From Cytophagales bacterium (lineage in GTDB: Bacteria > Bacteroidota > Bacteroidia > Cytophagales > Bernardetiaceae), in assembly GCA_013299045.1 (NCBI GenBank), contig JAAFJX010000007.1, positions 100,663 through 164,662 of the forward strand: a stretch of 64,000 nt of DNA. Direction: 5' to 3'. How positions within the stretch are numbered: position 1 is the stretch's first letter; each line of letters opens with the position of its first letter. A program made the position numbers and the translations under genes. Shown piece after piece: positions 35,336-45,397 of this stretch. Under the pieces are notes generated by a model. It saw nothing but the letters and a program-made list of their open reading frames with translations, had not been told where the DNA came from and did not search any database.

Positions 35336-36850
35336 ATGAACAAGAGCAGGATTAGTCTTTTCAAAGTTAGAATGATAATCGTTTTGATGAGCGTTGCGCT
35401 TGTAGGCTTAATAGCTTTGCAATATTATTGGATAAGCGGAGCGCTTCGTACCAACCGTGTGCGGTTTGAACAGGGTGTTTTTGAGGCTCTTACAGCCATT
35501 ACAAATAGGCTAGAGCAACGTGAAAAAGTAAGCCAAACTCAAAAAGCAATTTATAGCTACATGGCAGAGGTTACGCGCCAAACAGGAGGAGTTACAGATT
35601 TCTTTTTTCAATGGGAGCGCGATATTCTGCACGGTAAAGTGAACGAACAAGGGGACTATCGCTTTAATAAAATTCCGCCCATGGAGCTAGAAAACCGAAG
35701 CCAACGCAAGAGTGTCCGTGTGGTTGATGGCGACCAGATGGTTACATTTGTGCTCAAAATGCTTGCTGACACTCCTCCTAGCATTGACAAACGCCTAAAC
35801 TTTGTTCAGTTAGATAGCATTATACGAACTGAAATGCACAATAAAGGCATCAATACGGTTTGCGAGTTCGGTGTTTATGACCGCAGCACAGCGCGCTTGC
35901 ACTTTTCGCGCCCCACCGACGACAAACAAAAGGTCTTTGCCTCTGGTTATAACATCAAACTTTTTCAGAGCGACCTTTGGAACAGTGAAAATTACTTAAA
36001 CGTTTATTTTCCTGAGCGAGAAAGTTATTTATTTGGCCAAATGTCTGCTGTTTTGGTAAGCTCTGCTGCTTTTATTGGGCTAATCATTTTTTGTTTCGTA
36101 ACAGCTATTTTTATGATTATTCGTCAAAAAAGAATTTCTGACGTTATCTATGACTTTATCAATAACATGACCCATGAGTTTAAAACCCCACTTACCAGCA
36201 TCTCTTTGGCTTGCGAAATGATGCAAGATAATAGCATACAGCAACAAGAATCTTCTCGAAAGCGTTATTTACGCATTATCAAAGATGAGGGCGAGCGTTT
36301 GTTGATGCAGGTGGAAAAGGTTTTGGAAATTGCACGCCTAGACCGCAGCGAAATACAACTCAAGCTAGAGGAAGTAGAGCTTCATGAACTCATTGAAGAC
36401 GCAATACAGCACGTTATTTTGCAGGTAGAAACCCGTAATGGGGTCGTAGAGCGGGACATGAGCACCAAGCCAAGCATCATAAAAGCAGATACAGCTCATC
36501 TGCTTAATGTCATTATCAATCTTTTGGATAATGCTAATAAATATTCAAATGAAACGCCGCACATTATTATTAAAACAGAAAACACCAAGCGCGGTGTTCG
36601 TATTCATGTCAGCGACCATGGGCAAGGAATAGCCAAGCTGGACATGGAGAGGATTTTTGATAAATTTTACCGTGTATCAACTGGTAACATTCACAATGTC
36701 AAGGGTTTTGGGCTGGGTTTAAGTTATGTTCAACGCATAGTGGAAGCCCACAAAGGGACTATAAACGTGCGGAGCGAAGTCGGTAAAGGCAGTAAGTTTA
36801 CGCTCTTTTTGCCGTACAATCCAGAGGAGGTAAAGCTCTACGGAATTTGA
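35336..36850 (+). CDS. Membrane sensor histidine kinase (orphan)
   Basis: A 504-residue two-component kinase. It has two transmembrane helices (about 10-31 and 235-260) around a periplasmic sensor of about 200 residues with no recognised fold. The dimerisation/phosphoacceptor His is in FINNMTHEFKTPLTSISLAC (about 281-300). The ATPase domain shows the N box NVIINLLDNANKYS, the G1 box SDHGQGIAKL, the F box IFDKFYRV and the G2 box GFGLGLSYVQRI. No HAMP domain is obvious and no response regulator gene is adjacent. Confidence 0.92.
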   Translation: MNKSRISLFKVRMIIVLMSVALVGLIALQYYWISGALRTNRVRFEQGVFEALTAITNRLEQREKVSQTQKAIYSYMAEVTRQTGGVTDFFFQWERDILHGKVNEQGDYRFNKIPPMELENRSQRKSVRVVDGDQMVTFVLKMLADTPPSIDKRLNFVQLDSIIRTEMHNKGINTVCEFGVYDRSTARLHFSRPTDDKQKVFASGYNIKLFQSDLWNSENYLNVYFPERESYLFGQMSAVLVSSAAFIGLIIFCFVTAIFMIIRQKRISDVIYDFINNMTHEFKTPLTSISLACEMMQDNSIQQQESSRKRYLRIIKDEGERLLMQVEKVLEIARLDRSEIQLKLEEVELHELIEDAIQHVILQVETRNGVVERDMSTKPSIIKADTAHLLNVIINLLDNANKYSNETPHIIIKTENTKRGVRIHVSDHGQGIAKLDMERIFDKFYRVSTGNIHNVKGFGLGLSYVQRIVEAHKGTINVRSEVGKGSKFTLFLPYNPEEVKLYGI

Positions 36851-36861
36851 TGCGCAAGCGC

Positions 36862-38841
36862 CTAAGCCTTAACGCCAACAGTAAGTGCATACTGAACGCT
36901 TTGCCCTATTTCTATTTTACTGACGCTAATCAGCAAGTCCACGCTTTTTCTATCCTTTCGGAATGCCTGCGCCTCCGAAAACGATACTTGTAGTTTATCC
37001 TCGCGAGCGTGCTTGGAGAGGTTAGACAGTTGCGGAATCAATCTGCTAATGGGGAGTCCTTTTAACTCGTTCCGCGAGAAGCCAAAAACAGCCACAGCGT
37101 TGTTATTAAGTATTTCAATAGCACCCTGTTCGTTGGTAATAATAACAGCACAAGAATTATCATCAACAAAATGCGCTTGCACAGCCAACTGAGCACGTGT
37201 AATTTCCAGCTGTTTTTCAAGTTCTTCGCGTGTGGCCAAAAGCTCTTCTGTATTTTGGCGTAACTCCTCCTCTTGTGCATTCATGCGCTCGGCGCTTTCG
37301 CGTGTTTCTACCAAAAGCCTTGCAGTTCGTTGCGTCGTGATAACATTGCCGATAACAGAGGCCAAAATGGCAGCGGAGCGGTCTAGTAATGTGAGCTGTC
37401 TTTCGTTCAAATGCCCAAAAGAGGCCAGTTCCATGACACCGACAACAGCATCTTGGGTTTTGAGTGGCACAATAACCAAAGAAGAAGGCGCACTTTCGCC
37501 TAGGCCAGAGGATAAATCCAAATAATGGGGTGGAATATCGGTCATATAAAGTATTTCAGCATCTCGCGCTACCTCACCAATCAATCCTTCGCCTTTTTCT
37601 ATGGTTTTTTTAGTGAATTTTTTACGTCCATAGGCATAACAAGCCTCCATGACCAACTGCTCGCTATTTTCGGACTGAATAAAAATCCCTCCCTGATGAC
37701 AGCCAATATAGTTGATAAGCCGCTCTAAAACAGCATCGCAAAGTGTACTGATGTTATCATTATAGCGGCGCGTAGTATCGCCAATAAGAGACGTACCCTG
37801 ATTAATCCAGTGGCGGTCGCGCTCTTGCTCTGCCATATTGCGTAAATTAAGCCGCATTTGCGTAAGGGCTTCGCCAAGCTCACCATTATTAAAAAAGGTA
37901 CTGACCTCGTCGTTGAAGTTGCCTTCACGTACTTCATTTGCAAATTTTTTGATGCCGCGCAGTTGTTCCGTCAGTTGCTCTACGTCCAGAATAATGTCGT
38001 TAAATTCGTCACGGGTATGCACCATGCTAGTAGGCAAATCTCCTTTTTGCAGGGTGCTGATATACTCTCTGACCAAATGAATATGCGCAATCAGAGACTG
38101 AAGTGCATTTCTACTCCAATAAAGCGCCACAACCAGGACAATCACAAAGAAAATACCGAACTGCCAGTATAAATTCTTAATTTGTTCTTGTAAACTCTGC
38201 GTTTGGAGGACTGATTTACTCTCATACTCGTCGGCCAGGTCGTCGCAGTTCAGCGCAATACGTTGCGTTATGGGTAGTAAAACAGTAACCAAATAATTGC
38301 GCTTTTTATCGGTTTCGAGGTCGTCCAAATTATTGATTTCATACTTCAAGCGCGAATAGTCCGCCTCTATGCTGGTAAGGCGGCGGTCTGTATTGATGCC
38401 ACTTGCAAGAGTCAAACTTTGCAGGCTTTCAAAATGCGGTGTGGTGTGGGTATTGATATAATCTAATCCTTTTTGTAAATAAGAAATTTGGCCAGATGCA
38501 ACAAAAATAGAGATTTGTGTAACACCAAAACTCATAGAAGCCGCCATTTGGTCTGTATAATGTTCTATCCCGTTGTATTCCTTTTGAATAAGGGCTTCTT
38601 CGTTAAAAAGCACCTGAATACGAAACACAGCGTAACCCATAACAGCCGCTATGCAACTAATCATTACCCAGAAAGCAATGCGTAATTTGCCTTGAAGTTT
38701 GTATGGCGATACCTTTTCGCCCGCTTCTACCACCTGTTGCGTAACTTGCGTAACCTGATGCGCTACACTCGCAGCAGCGTTTGCAGCCAAGTTGGCGGCC
38801 TGAAAGCCTACTTTTGTGAGTTCGGAATCTTTGGGTTTCAT
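36862..38841 (-). CDS. HAMP-GAF-PAS signalling protein without kinase domain
   Basis: A 659-residue membrane protein starting MKPKDSELTKVGFQAA. Its N-terminus is Ala-rich (ANLAANAAASVAHQVTQVTQ). Transmembrane helices at about 54-74 and 225-245 flank a periplasmic helical sensor of about 150 residues. A HAMP-like segment (about 246-340) is followed by a GAF domain (about 365-520: CHQGGIFIQSENSEQLVMEA and LVIVPLKTQDAVVGVMELAS). A coiled coil (REELEKQLEITRAQL) and one PAS domain (about 560-650: AVIITNEQGAIEILNNNAVA) follow. The protein stops there with no kinase, cyclase or phosphatase domain, so it must signal through a partner. It is convergent with the histidine kinase, 11 bases apart. Confidence 0.85.
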   Translation of the reverse strand: MKPKDSELTKVGFQAANLAANAAASVAHQVTQVTQQVVEAGEKVSPYKLQGKLRIAFWVMISCIAAVMGYAVFRIQVLFNEEALIQKEYNGIEHYTDQMAASMSFGVTQISIFVASGQISYLQKGLDYINTHTTPHFESLQSLTLASGINTDRRLTSIEADYSRLKYEINNLDDLETDKKRNYLVTVLLPITQRIALNCDDLADEYESKSVLQTQSLQEQIKNLYWQFGIFFVIVLVVALYWSRNALQSLIAHIHLVREYISTLQKGDLPTSMVHTRDEFNDIILDVEQLTEQLRGIKKFANEVREGNFNDEVSTFFNNGELGEALTQMRLNLRNMAEQERDRHWINQGTSLIGDTTRRYNDNISTLCDAVLERLINYIGCHQGGIFIQSENSEQLVMEACYAYGRKKFTKKTIEKGEGLIGEVARDAEILYMTDIPPHYLDLSSGLGESAPSSLVIVPLKTQDAVVGVMELASFGHLNERQLTLLDRSAAILASVIGNVITTQRTARLLVETRESAERMNAQEEELRQNTEELLATREELEKQLEITRAQLAVQAHFVDDNSCAVIITNEQGAIEILNNNAVAVFGFSRNELKGLPISRLIPQLSNLSKHAREDKLQVSFSEAQAFRKDRKSVDLLISVSKIEIGQSVQYALTVGVKA

Positions 38842-39195
38842 ATTAGGTAGAATGCCAGGCTTTAATCCGTTTAAAGGCAGACCAAACAGATTTAACAAAA
38901 TAGCAATACAAAGGATTAAACTGCAACTAACAGTTTTTTTTAAAAGAATCCAAAGATTAGCTCCAAAAAATAAGCCTAAGTGTTAAAAACAACAGCAAGC
39001 TAGCCGTAAAAGAGCACTTTTGGGGGGGCTTTGAGAAAATTTAGACCTTTTTGCTTATATTTTTTAAATAGAGATTGGAATACTCAAAAAAATGAATTTA
39101 ATTTGCAACTTCAAAATTCTAAATATAAAAGTGTAGTTGCCGCTGTGATAGCGTTCAACTAACTCAAAACTCCATAGCCATTTCTTGTTAAAGTC
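38842..39195. other. Intergenic region between the GAF-PAS gene and rplS
   Basis: About 350 AT-rich bases between divergent genes. It must contain both promoters. I see no exact TAnnTTTG box on either strand and no repeat or RNA gene. Confidence 0.5.
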
Positions 39196-39552
39196 ATGAG
39201 TCATAACTTGATAAAATTAGTAGAAGCGGCGGACGCAGAAAACCGCAAAAAAATGCCTTCATTCAAGGCTGGAGACGTAGTAAACGTACACGTAAAAATT
39301 AGCGAAGGCAATAAAGAGCGCGTTCAGCAGTACCAAGGTACTGTGATTCAACGCCGCCACAAAAACACCAATGGCGAAACTTTTACAGTGCGCAAAATAT
39401 CAAACGGTGTTGGTGTAGAGCGTATATTTCCGCTTCTTTCCCCAAGCATTGACAAAGTAGATGTTGTACGTGTGGGTCGTGTTAGAAGAGCGCGCCTCTA
39501 CTTCCTACGTAACCGTACTGGTAAAGCTGCTCGTATCAAAGAACAAATATAG
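39196..39552 (+). CDS. rplS: 50S ribosomal protein L19
   Basis: L19 of 118 residues, located at the subunit interface. Signature parts are [54 protein letters not shown] and [20 protein letters not shown], then [15 protein letters not shown]. The rimM-trmD genes that often precede L19 are absent. Confidence 0.97.
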   Translation: MSHNLIKLVEAADAENRKKMPSFKAGDVVNVHVKISEGNKERVQQYQGTVIQRRHKNTNGETFTVRKISNGVGVERIFPLLSPSIDKVDVVRVGRVRRARLYFLRNRTGKAARIKEQI

Positions 39553-39573
39553 TTCGGTTACAGATATTCTCTC

Positions 39574-39612
39574 AATAAGTCTCAGTACTGACGTGTTGGG
39601 GCTTATTTTTTT
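39574..39612 (+). terminator. rplS terminator
   Basis: AATAAGTCTC pairs with GGGGCTTATT through ten pairs (two G-U), and a run of seven T follows. It begins 22 bases after the rplS stop. Confidence 0.75.
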
Positions 39613-39917
39613 GTCCGCGATAACCTTGATTGGCCTATTGCTTTTCAGAGAACACTCTCAATTGTTCATCTGGTTCAAACCTTATATGCGACAAGATTTG
39701 AGCTTCTATCTTCTTTTACAAAGGCTACTTTATAGCAGCCAAACTAAAACATTTTGTAATAAATATTTGTAAAATTGAACGACAAAGTGTAAATTTATGA
39801 ACTCAAAATCAATCAAATAGCATCAAACGAATAAAAATTCTGTATAATTCACTTTTTCAAAATTTAATTCGCAAAATCTCTTTTTTTTACAAATATTATT
39901 CTTTAAATCTATCGCTC
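39613..39917. other. Intergenic region upstream of rocD
   Basis: About 305 AT-rich bases. No coding frame with support, no repeat and no clear promoter box were found. Confidence 0.5.
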
Positions 39918-41153
39918 ATGACAACCTTAACTTTAAACAGCAAAGAGGCCATTGCCTTAGAAGACCAATACGGTGCACACAACTACCACCCTATTCCTGT
40001 AGTACTTGACCGTGGCGAAGGCGCACTGGTTTGGGACTTGGAAGGAAAGCAATATTATGATTTTTTGGCTGCTTATAGTGCCGTTAATCAAGGCCATTGC
40101 CACCCCCGCTTGGTGAATGCTCTCATCAACCAAGCCAAAAGCATGACACTTACCTCACGCGCTTTTTACAACAGCCGTTTGGGTGAGTGTGAGCGCTTTA
40201 TGGCCGACTATTTTGGCTACGACAAAGTGCTAATGATGAACAGCGGCGCAGAAGCCAACGAAACAGCTATCAAGCTGGCGCGTAAGTGGGGCTACGAAAA
40301 AAAGGGAATCCCTAGCAATGAAGCCGTTATTGTGGCTGTTCGTAAAAATTTTCATGGACGCACTACCACCATCATTTCAGCTTCTACAGACCCTAGCTCT
40401 ACTACTAACTTTGGCCCTTTTATGCCTGGTTTTCAGGTTATAGAATACAATAACCTTGAAGCACTTGAAAAAGCACTCCAAAACCCCAACGTCTGTGGCT
40501 TTTGGGTGGAGCCTATTCAAGGTGAAGCCGGTGTGCAAGTGCCTCAAGATGGCTACCTGAGTAAGGCTTTTGCGCTTTGCGAAGAGCGCAACGTCCTTTT
40601 GATGTTGGACGAAGTACAAACTGGTTTGGGCAGAACAGGCAAGCTTTTAGCTTCTGATTACGAGGGTGTTAAACCACATATTTTAATTTTGGGCAAGGCT
40701 CTTTCTGGTGGTTTGTATCCTGTATCGGCAGTTTTGGCCAACGACGATGTCATGTTGGTCATTAAGCCAGGAGAGCATGGCTCTACTTTTGGCGGCAATC
40801 CGCTGGCCTGTGCCGTTACGATAGAAGCCCTTAGCATTATTAAAGACGAAAATTTAGTAGAAAACTCTTTCCGTTTGGGCGAATTATTCCGTGCCAGAAT
40901 GAATGCTTTTAAAACCAAAACAAAGGTGGTTAAAGAAGTGCGTGGCAAAGGGCTTATGAATGCCGTGGAAGTAAACGACTCCCCAAAGGGTAACTTGGCC
41001 TGGAACATTTGCTTAGCACTTAAAGAAAATGGTCTTTTGGCTAAACCTACACACGGCAACATCATACGTTTTACGCCCCCGCTGATTCTGACCGAAGAGC
41101 AAATGCACGAGTGTTGCGATATTATTGAAAAAACAATACTGGCCTTTGGTTAG
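39918..41153 (+). CDS. rocD: Ornithine--oxo-acid aminotransferase
   Basis: A 411-residue PLP-dependent class III aminotransferase that converts ornithine and 2-oxoglutarate to glutamate semialdehyde and glutamate. The start DQYGAHNYHPIPVVLDRGEG is typical of ornithine aminotransferase. Other landmarks are NSGAEANETAIKLARKWGY, FHGRTTTIISAS, LLMLDEVQTGLGRTGKLLA (with the Asp that contacts the PLP ring) and the PLP Lys in ILGKALSGGLYPVSAVL. It is monocistronic. A family 2 repeat element begins 15 bases after its stop. Confidence 0.95.
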   Translation: MTTLTLNSKEAIALEDQYGAHNYHPIPVVLDRGEGALVWDLEGKQYYDFLAAYSAVNQGHCHPRLVNALINQAKSMTLTSRAFYNSRLGECERFMADYFGYDKVLMMNSGAEANETAIKLARKWGYEKKGIPSNEAVIVAVRKNFHGRTTTIISASTDPSSTTNFGPFMPGFQVIEYNNLEALEKALQNPNVCGFWVEPIQGEAGVQVPQDGYLSKAFALCEERNVLLMLDEVQTGLGRTGKLLASDYEGVKPHILILGKALSGGLYPVSAVLANDDVMLVIKPGEHGSTFGGNPLACAVTIEALSIIKDENLVENSFRLGELFRARMNAFKTKTKVVKEVRGKGLMNAVEVNDSPKGNLAWNICLALKENGLLAKPTHGNIIRFTPPLILTEEQMHECCDIIEKTILAFG

Positions 41154-41168
41154 CCTAACAAGGCTTTC

Positions 41169-41636
41169 TAGTCGCCCCTTAAAAAGTATATTCAATAGAT
41201 GTAAGCTAAATTTAAGGAGGATAGCTTGCCTGTTTTGGGAACACCTTGACGGCCTTTGATAGACTTCTCTTCTCTACTTTTTGCCTTGATGCAGAACTGA
41301 AGCGCGAGCTGAAAGTTCCGACCGTAGGGCATAGCAAAAAAATCAAGCCTCGCAAAAGGCCAATCTAGATGAAAAAATAGCCTTTTTTCATCTAACCCAG
41401 CGAATGGCTTTTTCTTTGATTCACTCTCTTGCCAAACAGAGTGGCACAGAAAATATCACCCTCTGACCTTTGAGCCATTCGCTTTTGTCTGATGCGAGGC
41501 ATGGCAGGCCGTAAGAAGCCCTTGAGGTTTTGCCAGTTATTTGACAAAATAGGCTAAAAACTAAGAGGTTTTAAAGATAAAATGATTGTTTAATTTACTG
41601 GTAATAAATATCTTAGATACATTTTAAGGGAAGGCT
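41169..41636. mobile_element. Family 2 repeat element, copy 1 (MITE-like, structured)
   Basis: A non-coding element similar to 49085-49551 and, with a deletion, to 63416-63710. The left end reads TAGTCGCCCCTTAAAA. The right end is an imperfect inverted copy (…TTTTAAGGGAAGGCT). Conserved stems lie inside: GCCTCGC near 41346 with GCGAGGC near 41496, AGATGAAAAA/TTTTTCATCT, and AGCGAATGGCT/AGCCATTCGCT. A minus-strand frame is only partly open and differs between copies, so a protein is unlikely. The element follows rocD directly. Confidence 0.75.
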
Positions 41637-41776
41637 TTTTAAGTGCCCACCTACTGACTGAACTCTTCGGGATGTAGGTGAGCGTTTTTAGGCTTATTGC
41701 ACCATCAAAAAAAACACCTTGCAGAGATTTTTAAGGCTTTGCAAGGTGTTTGAAGTTTTTATTACAAGAAGCAGAA
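41637..41776. other. Gap between the family 2 repeat and the SBBP gene
   Basis: Apart from the terminator at 41706-41751, nothing is recognised in this short stretch. Confidence 0.4.
41706..41751 (-). terminator. Terminator of the SBBP/T9SS surface-protein gene
   Basis: AAACACCTTGC (41712-41722) pairs perfectly with GCAAGGTGTTT (41741-41751). On the minus strand the stem is followed by a T-run. It lies 25 bases past the gene's stop codon. Confidence 0.85.
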
Positions 41777-44700
41777 CTAGCGCTGAATAATTATTTTCTG
41801 TTTACTAACCGTCCCCTCTTGATTCTCTATTTCTAAGATATACATACCGTTAGCCAAATGACTCAAATCCAGTTCATTGGTACGCACTTCTGTTGTAAAG
41901 AGCCTTTTGCCTAAAACATCTAACACACGCACACGTTTTGGCAGTTCCCTTATAACCGCTTCGCCTTCAAAAGCCACTATGGTGAAAATTCCAGTTTTTG
42001 ATGGATTTGGTGCTACGCGATAGCTAACTACATAACTTGGACAGTCATTTCGTACATCAATGTACTCATCTTTATAAGTAGTCCTGCCAGTGCAATAGTT
42101 GGTAAATTCTATACGCATCAGTGCAGGGTATCTATTAGGAAGGTATGGCCTTGACCCTGGTATCCAATACATGAAGGTAAACATACCCGTAGTGTTGGTT
42201 TCGGTATAAATGAGGTTTTCTGGAATTTTGAAGCCCATATATACCGTGATAGTATAAGAACCTACACAGCCTTTATAGTCCATGGCTGCTCCACCGTGAT
42301 TTACACGATAAGTTTTGGGATTTTCAGTATCACATACACGGCTAGTATGCCCTTCAATAGAGAAATAACCAGTACAAAAGCGAGAGCGTGCCGCTTTGGT
42401 GCAACAGTAAGGAGCATTGCTTACGCGAATAGTGTCGCGGTTTTGGCAGCCTGCTGCATCTGTAACGGTCAGGATATAGTTACCTGGTTCGCAAACCTCC
42501 AAGAAAGGGGTTGTTGCGCCTGTATTCCATAAAAAGCTCACCCATGCGGTTGGTGTGGCTGGCTCTAAAGTAGTGCAAGAATCAGCACAAATGGTGGCAT
42601 CTGCTCCTAAATTGGGTTTGAGAGCGAGGTCTGTTATCCTGACGGTATCCGAGTTGGAACAGCCGCGTGCGTCCACAACTTCTACCGTATAGAGGCCAGG
42701 AGTGCTAACGGTAATACTAGGCGTGTTTTCTCCTGTGCTCCAGTTGTAGGCTGTGTAGCCTGTACCTGCATTGAGTGTACGTGAACCCGTAGGGCAAAGG
42801 CTCGCATCTGGGCCTAAGTTAGGCTTAATAGCTGGCGCAAAGATGACTACGACCGTATCAAAAGCCTCGCAGCAATTTGGAAAAACTTTCTTAACCGTAT
42901 AAACGCCCGGTGTGGTTACAGTAATGCTTTGGGTGGTAGCGCCAGTACTCCAGAGATAAGAGCCACAGCCACCTATAAGACCGCCGCCCAAACCACCACC
43001 ACCTAAGAGGCCACCACCTAAACCGCTACCGCCAAGGTCAATAAAGTCATCGTCAAAACCACCAATACTTGGACCAAAAGGCCCAGCGTCAATCTTGACT
43101 GCCCCTCCCACACAACTACGAAGCGTGTCGGGGAGGTTAATTTCCAAACCAGCACAAGAGTCTGGTAGAACTACTACTGGGGGGCTACAAATATCAAACT
43201 TAAACTTAAAAACGCTCATTTCAGTTGATACTTGAGTGCTAGCTACCGAGCCAGGCAATGTTGGAAACATAGCCCCAACTGGTGTACAAGTAGTTTGGTA
43301 GAGCGTTAAGTTGTCTTTATCAAAGCGACCTTGCCCAGGATGAGAGTGGTCGTTTGCTCCACCATAGTAAGTGCCATAATCCAAACCAGCTAGCAGAGGC
43401 TCAAATGCAGCCATATAAAAACCCGCTGAAACATCGATAGCATCAGGTGTAAGAGGCAAGCCACTTATTGCACCATTAACACCAGATGCCCCTACCAGAA
43501 TAACTCGTTCACAAGAGTCCACCATGATAGCAGTTGGATTAAAGTCGTACTTGGGTGCAGGCATTGATGAGCCTATTGTGGTTTGGATACTCACAGTGGT
43601 AAGGTCTGCATCTATTTTTGTGATGCTTTGTGGAGTATTGATTGTCCCATAGCTTGTACCTATTATTGGTAGTAAACCAAGTGTACCTCCTGCAACGTAA
43701 ATAGCACCGTCTTGAGTTTGGTCTATGATATGGAGTATATCGGTCGAGTCTGTTCCCCAATAAGAGGCTTTGAAAGAACCCACTGAATTAAAATATCCAA
43801 TAAATCCATCTCTAGCGCCGCCGTTGAAGGTGTTGTCATACATACCACTTACAGCACTAGGTTCTAAAGACTCACCCGCAATAGTTCCACAAACATAAAT
43901 ACGTCCGTTATCATGCAGAAGCATATTAAAGACAGCATCATTGTTTGAACCACCTATGAAAGTACTCATTGTAACACCACTTAAAGCACTATTTATGCGC
44001 GCAACTATGCCATCTTGACCACTTCCTTTTGTAGTCTGGTAAGCCCCAGCAGTAACGGGAAAATTTGGTGAAGAGCTACAGCCTACTATCCAAACTTCAG
44101 AGTCTTTTACTTGTATATCAGACCTAGCCTCGTCACCATAACCTTCTAAAACCAGATTATCGCCATCATTACCAGAACCTCCTAAAAACGTGGAATGGTC
44201 TAGTGAGCTTCCTGATGGATTAATTTTAAGTACAGCGTAGTCGTAAGTCCCGCCGTTGTAAGTGAGGTCAAAAGCGCCTGGGCGTGTAGGGAAGTTGGTA
44301 GATGCCGTTATACCCAAAAGGTAAACAGAACCATCAGCCTGAACATCAACACTATGCACTTGGTCAAAAAGTGAACCTCCAATGTAGGTAGAGTAGATAA
44401 TAGCAGTACCTGTAGGGTTTAGTTTCGTGAGCACCATATCCCATTGGCCACCATTAACGGTTTGTACTGCGCCTATCGTTACAGGATAACCTACGCCAAA
44501 TCCACGCCCAGCAGCATAAATATTACCGGCATTGTCATAGTCTGAACAGAACGCATTGGTAGAAATTGTTGTAGAACCCATTAATGTAGAAGCGATTACA
44601 GTAGGGTCTATAATCAGTTCCTTTGAAGTATCATAACCATTAGGAAATGCGAAACGCAAAGAACCGTCCTCTGTCATCATATAAGCGCATTCTACAGACG

Positions 44701-45298
44701 ATTCTACATTGCCTATTTTTTGGTAGGCATACGGCTTTGCTTCGGTTACAGTTCCCAATGGTGTGTTGATAGCCAGTGTGCCGTCCGCACCAATTGCAAA
44801 AGATTCTGCACCACGATAGCTCCAGCGTATTTGATTAGGGTCTGCACCAGCACTTACGACGTAATCGTATTTGAAGTTTTCGCCCTCCTTTTTGGCAATG
44901 AAGTCTATACCTTCATACAAACCTGCATAGCGTTGCGACGCAAAAGTGCCATTATGGAACTCGCCATCATGGGTAATGCGATGGGTTTGATAAGTAGCCG
45001 CGCCTTCTTTGAGGTAGCTGTAGTCTGTGCGCGCGCCAAGCCAAGTCATCTGAAAAGAGTAGCTTAGTTTCTCGTGCATAGCGTTACAAGAAACGGTATG
45101 GGTGTGTCCGCCATCTTGTTCACCAATAATTGTGTAAGTTAGTTTGTCCTTTTCTAGAAACAATGCTGTATTCTGAAACACAGCAGAGGCGTAAACTTGA
45201 GAAGGGTGCTGGCCATTATTCTCTTCAAACTGAGCAAAAAGAACTCTGTTTTGGAACAAGGTAAACAGTGTGCAAATGATTAAAACAGTTGCTTTCAT
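41777..45298 (-). CDS. Large secreted SBBP-repeat protein with T9SS sorting domain
   Basis: A 1173-residue exported protein. A signal peptide (cut near LFAQ) precedes a DUF7948-like domain (about 25-235: NNGQHPSQVYASAVFQNTAL). SBBP-type beta-propeller repeats follow (about 250-650: ATKLNPTGTAIIYSTYIGGS-like units such as VLTKLNPTGTAIIYSTYIGG and AVLKINPSGSSLDHSTFLGG). A Gly-rich linker then leads into three Ig-like units of the DLSLCPTGSRTLNAG / LWSTGATTQSITVTTPGVYT kind. The C-terminal T9SS type A sorting domain (about 1090-1173) includes VAPNPSKTGIFTI, LANGMYILEIENQEG and KQKIIIQR. It should be secreted by the type IX system and attached to the cell surface. A role in adhesion is likely but inferred. 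Confidence 0.92.
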   Translation of the reverse strand: MKATVLIICTLFTLFQNRVLFAQFEENNGQHPSQVYASAVFQNTALFLEKDKLTYTIIGEQDGGHTHTVSCNAMHEKLSYSFQMTWLGARTDYSYLKEGAATYQTHRITHDGEFHNGTFASQRYAGLYEGIDFIAKKEGENFKYDYVVSAGADPNQIRWSYRGAESFAIGADGTLAINTPLGTVTEAKPYAYQKIGNVESSVECAYMMTEDGSLRFAFPNGYDTSKELIIDPTVIASTLMGSTTISTNAFCSDYDNAGNIYAAGRGFGVGYPVTIGAVQTVNGGQWDMVLTKLNPTGTAIIYSTYIGGSLFDQVHSVDVQADGSVYLLGITASTNFPTRPGAFDLTYNGGTYDYAVLKINPSGSSLDHSTFLGGSGNDGDNLVLEGYGDEARSDIQVKDSEVWIVGCSSSPNFPVTAGAYQTTKGSGQDGIVARINSALSGVTMSTFIGGSNNDAVFNMLLHDNGRIYVCGTIAGESLEPSAVSGMYDNTFNGGARDGFIGYFNSVGSFKASYWGTDSTDILHIIDQTQDGAIYVAGGTLGLLPIIGTSYGTINTPQSITKIDADLTTVSIQTTIGSSMPAPKYDFNPTAIMVDSCERVILVGASGVNGAISGLPLTPDAIDVSAGFYMAAFEPLLAGLDYGTYYGGANDHSHPGQGRFDKDNLTLYQTTCTPVGAMFPTLPGSVASTQVSTEMSVFKFKFDICSPPVVVLPDSCAGLEINLPDTLRSCVGGAVKIDAGPFGPSIGGFDDDFIDLGGSGLGGGLLGGGGLGGGLIGGCGSYLWSTGATTQSITVTTPGVYTVKKVFPNCCEAFDTVVVIFAPAIKPNLGPDASLCPTGSRTLNAGTGYTAYNWSTGENTPSITVSTPGLYTVEVVDARGCSNSDTVRITDLALKPNLGADATICADSCTTLEPATPTAWVSFLWNTGATTPFLEVCEPGNYILTVTDAAGCQNRDTIRVSNAPYCCTKAARSRFCTGYFSIEGHTSRVCDTENPKTYRVNHGGAAMDYKGCVGSYTITVYMGFKIPENLIYTETNTTGMFTFMYWIPGSRPYLPNRYPALMRIEFTNYCTGRTTYKDEYIDVRNDCPSYVVSYRVAPNPSKTGIFTIVAFEGEAVIRELPKRVRVLDVLGKRLFTTEVRTNELDLSHLANGMYILEIENQEGTVSKQKIIIQR

Positions 45299-45397
45299 AC
45301 TTGATAAATGTTAAAAGCATAAAGGAAGTAAGATTTAGTAGCAAACGGTTATTGATTCCCTCATAAAAAATGAAGTACCTGGCAATTATGCCGTAGG

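Noticed and set aside
39461..39772. 103-codon plus-strand frame overlapping the rplS 3' end
   Set aside because: It starts inside rplS in another frame and crosses the rplS terminator.
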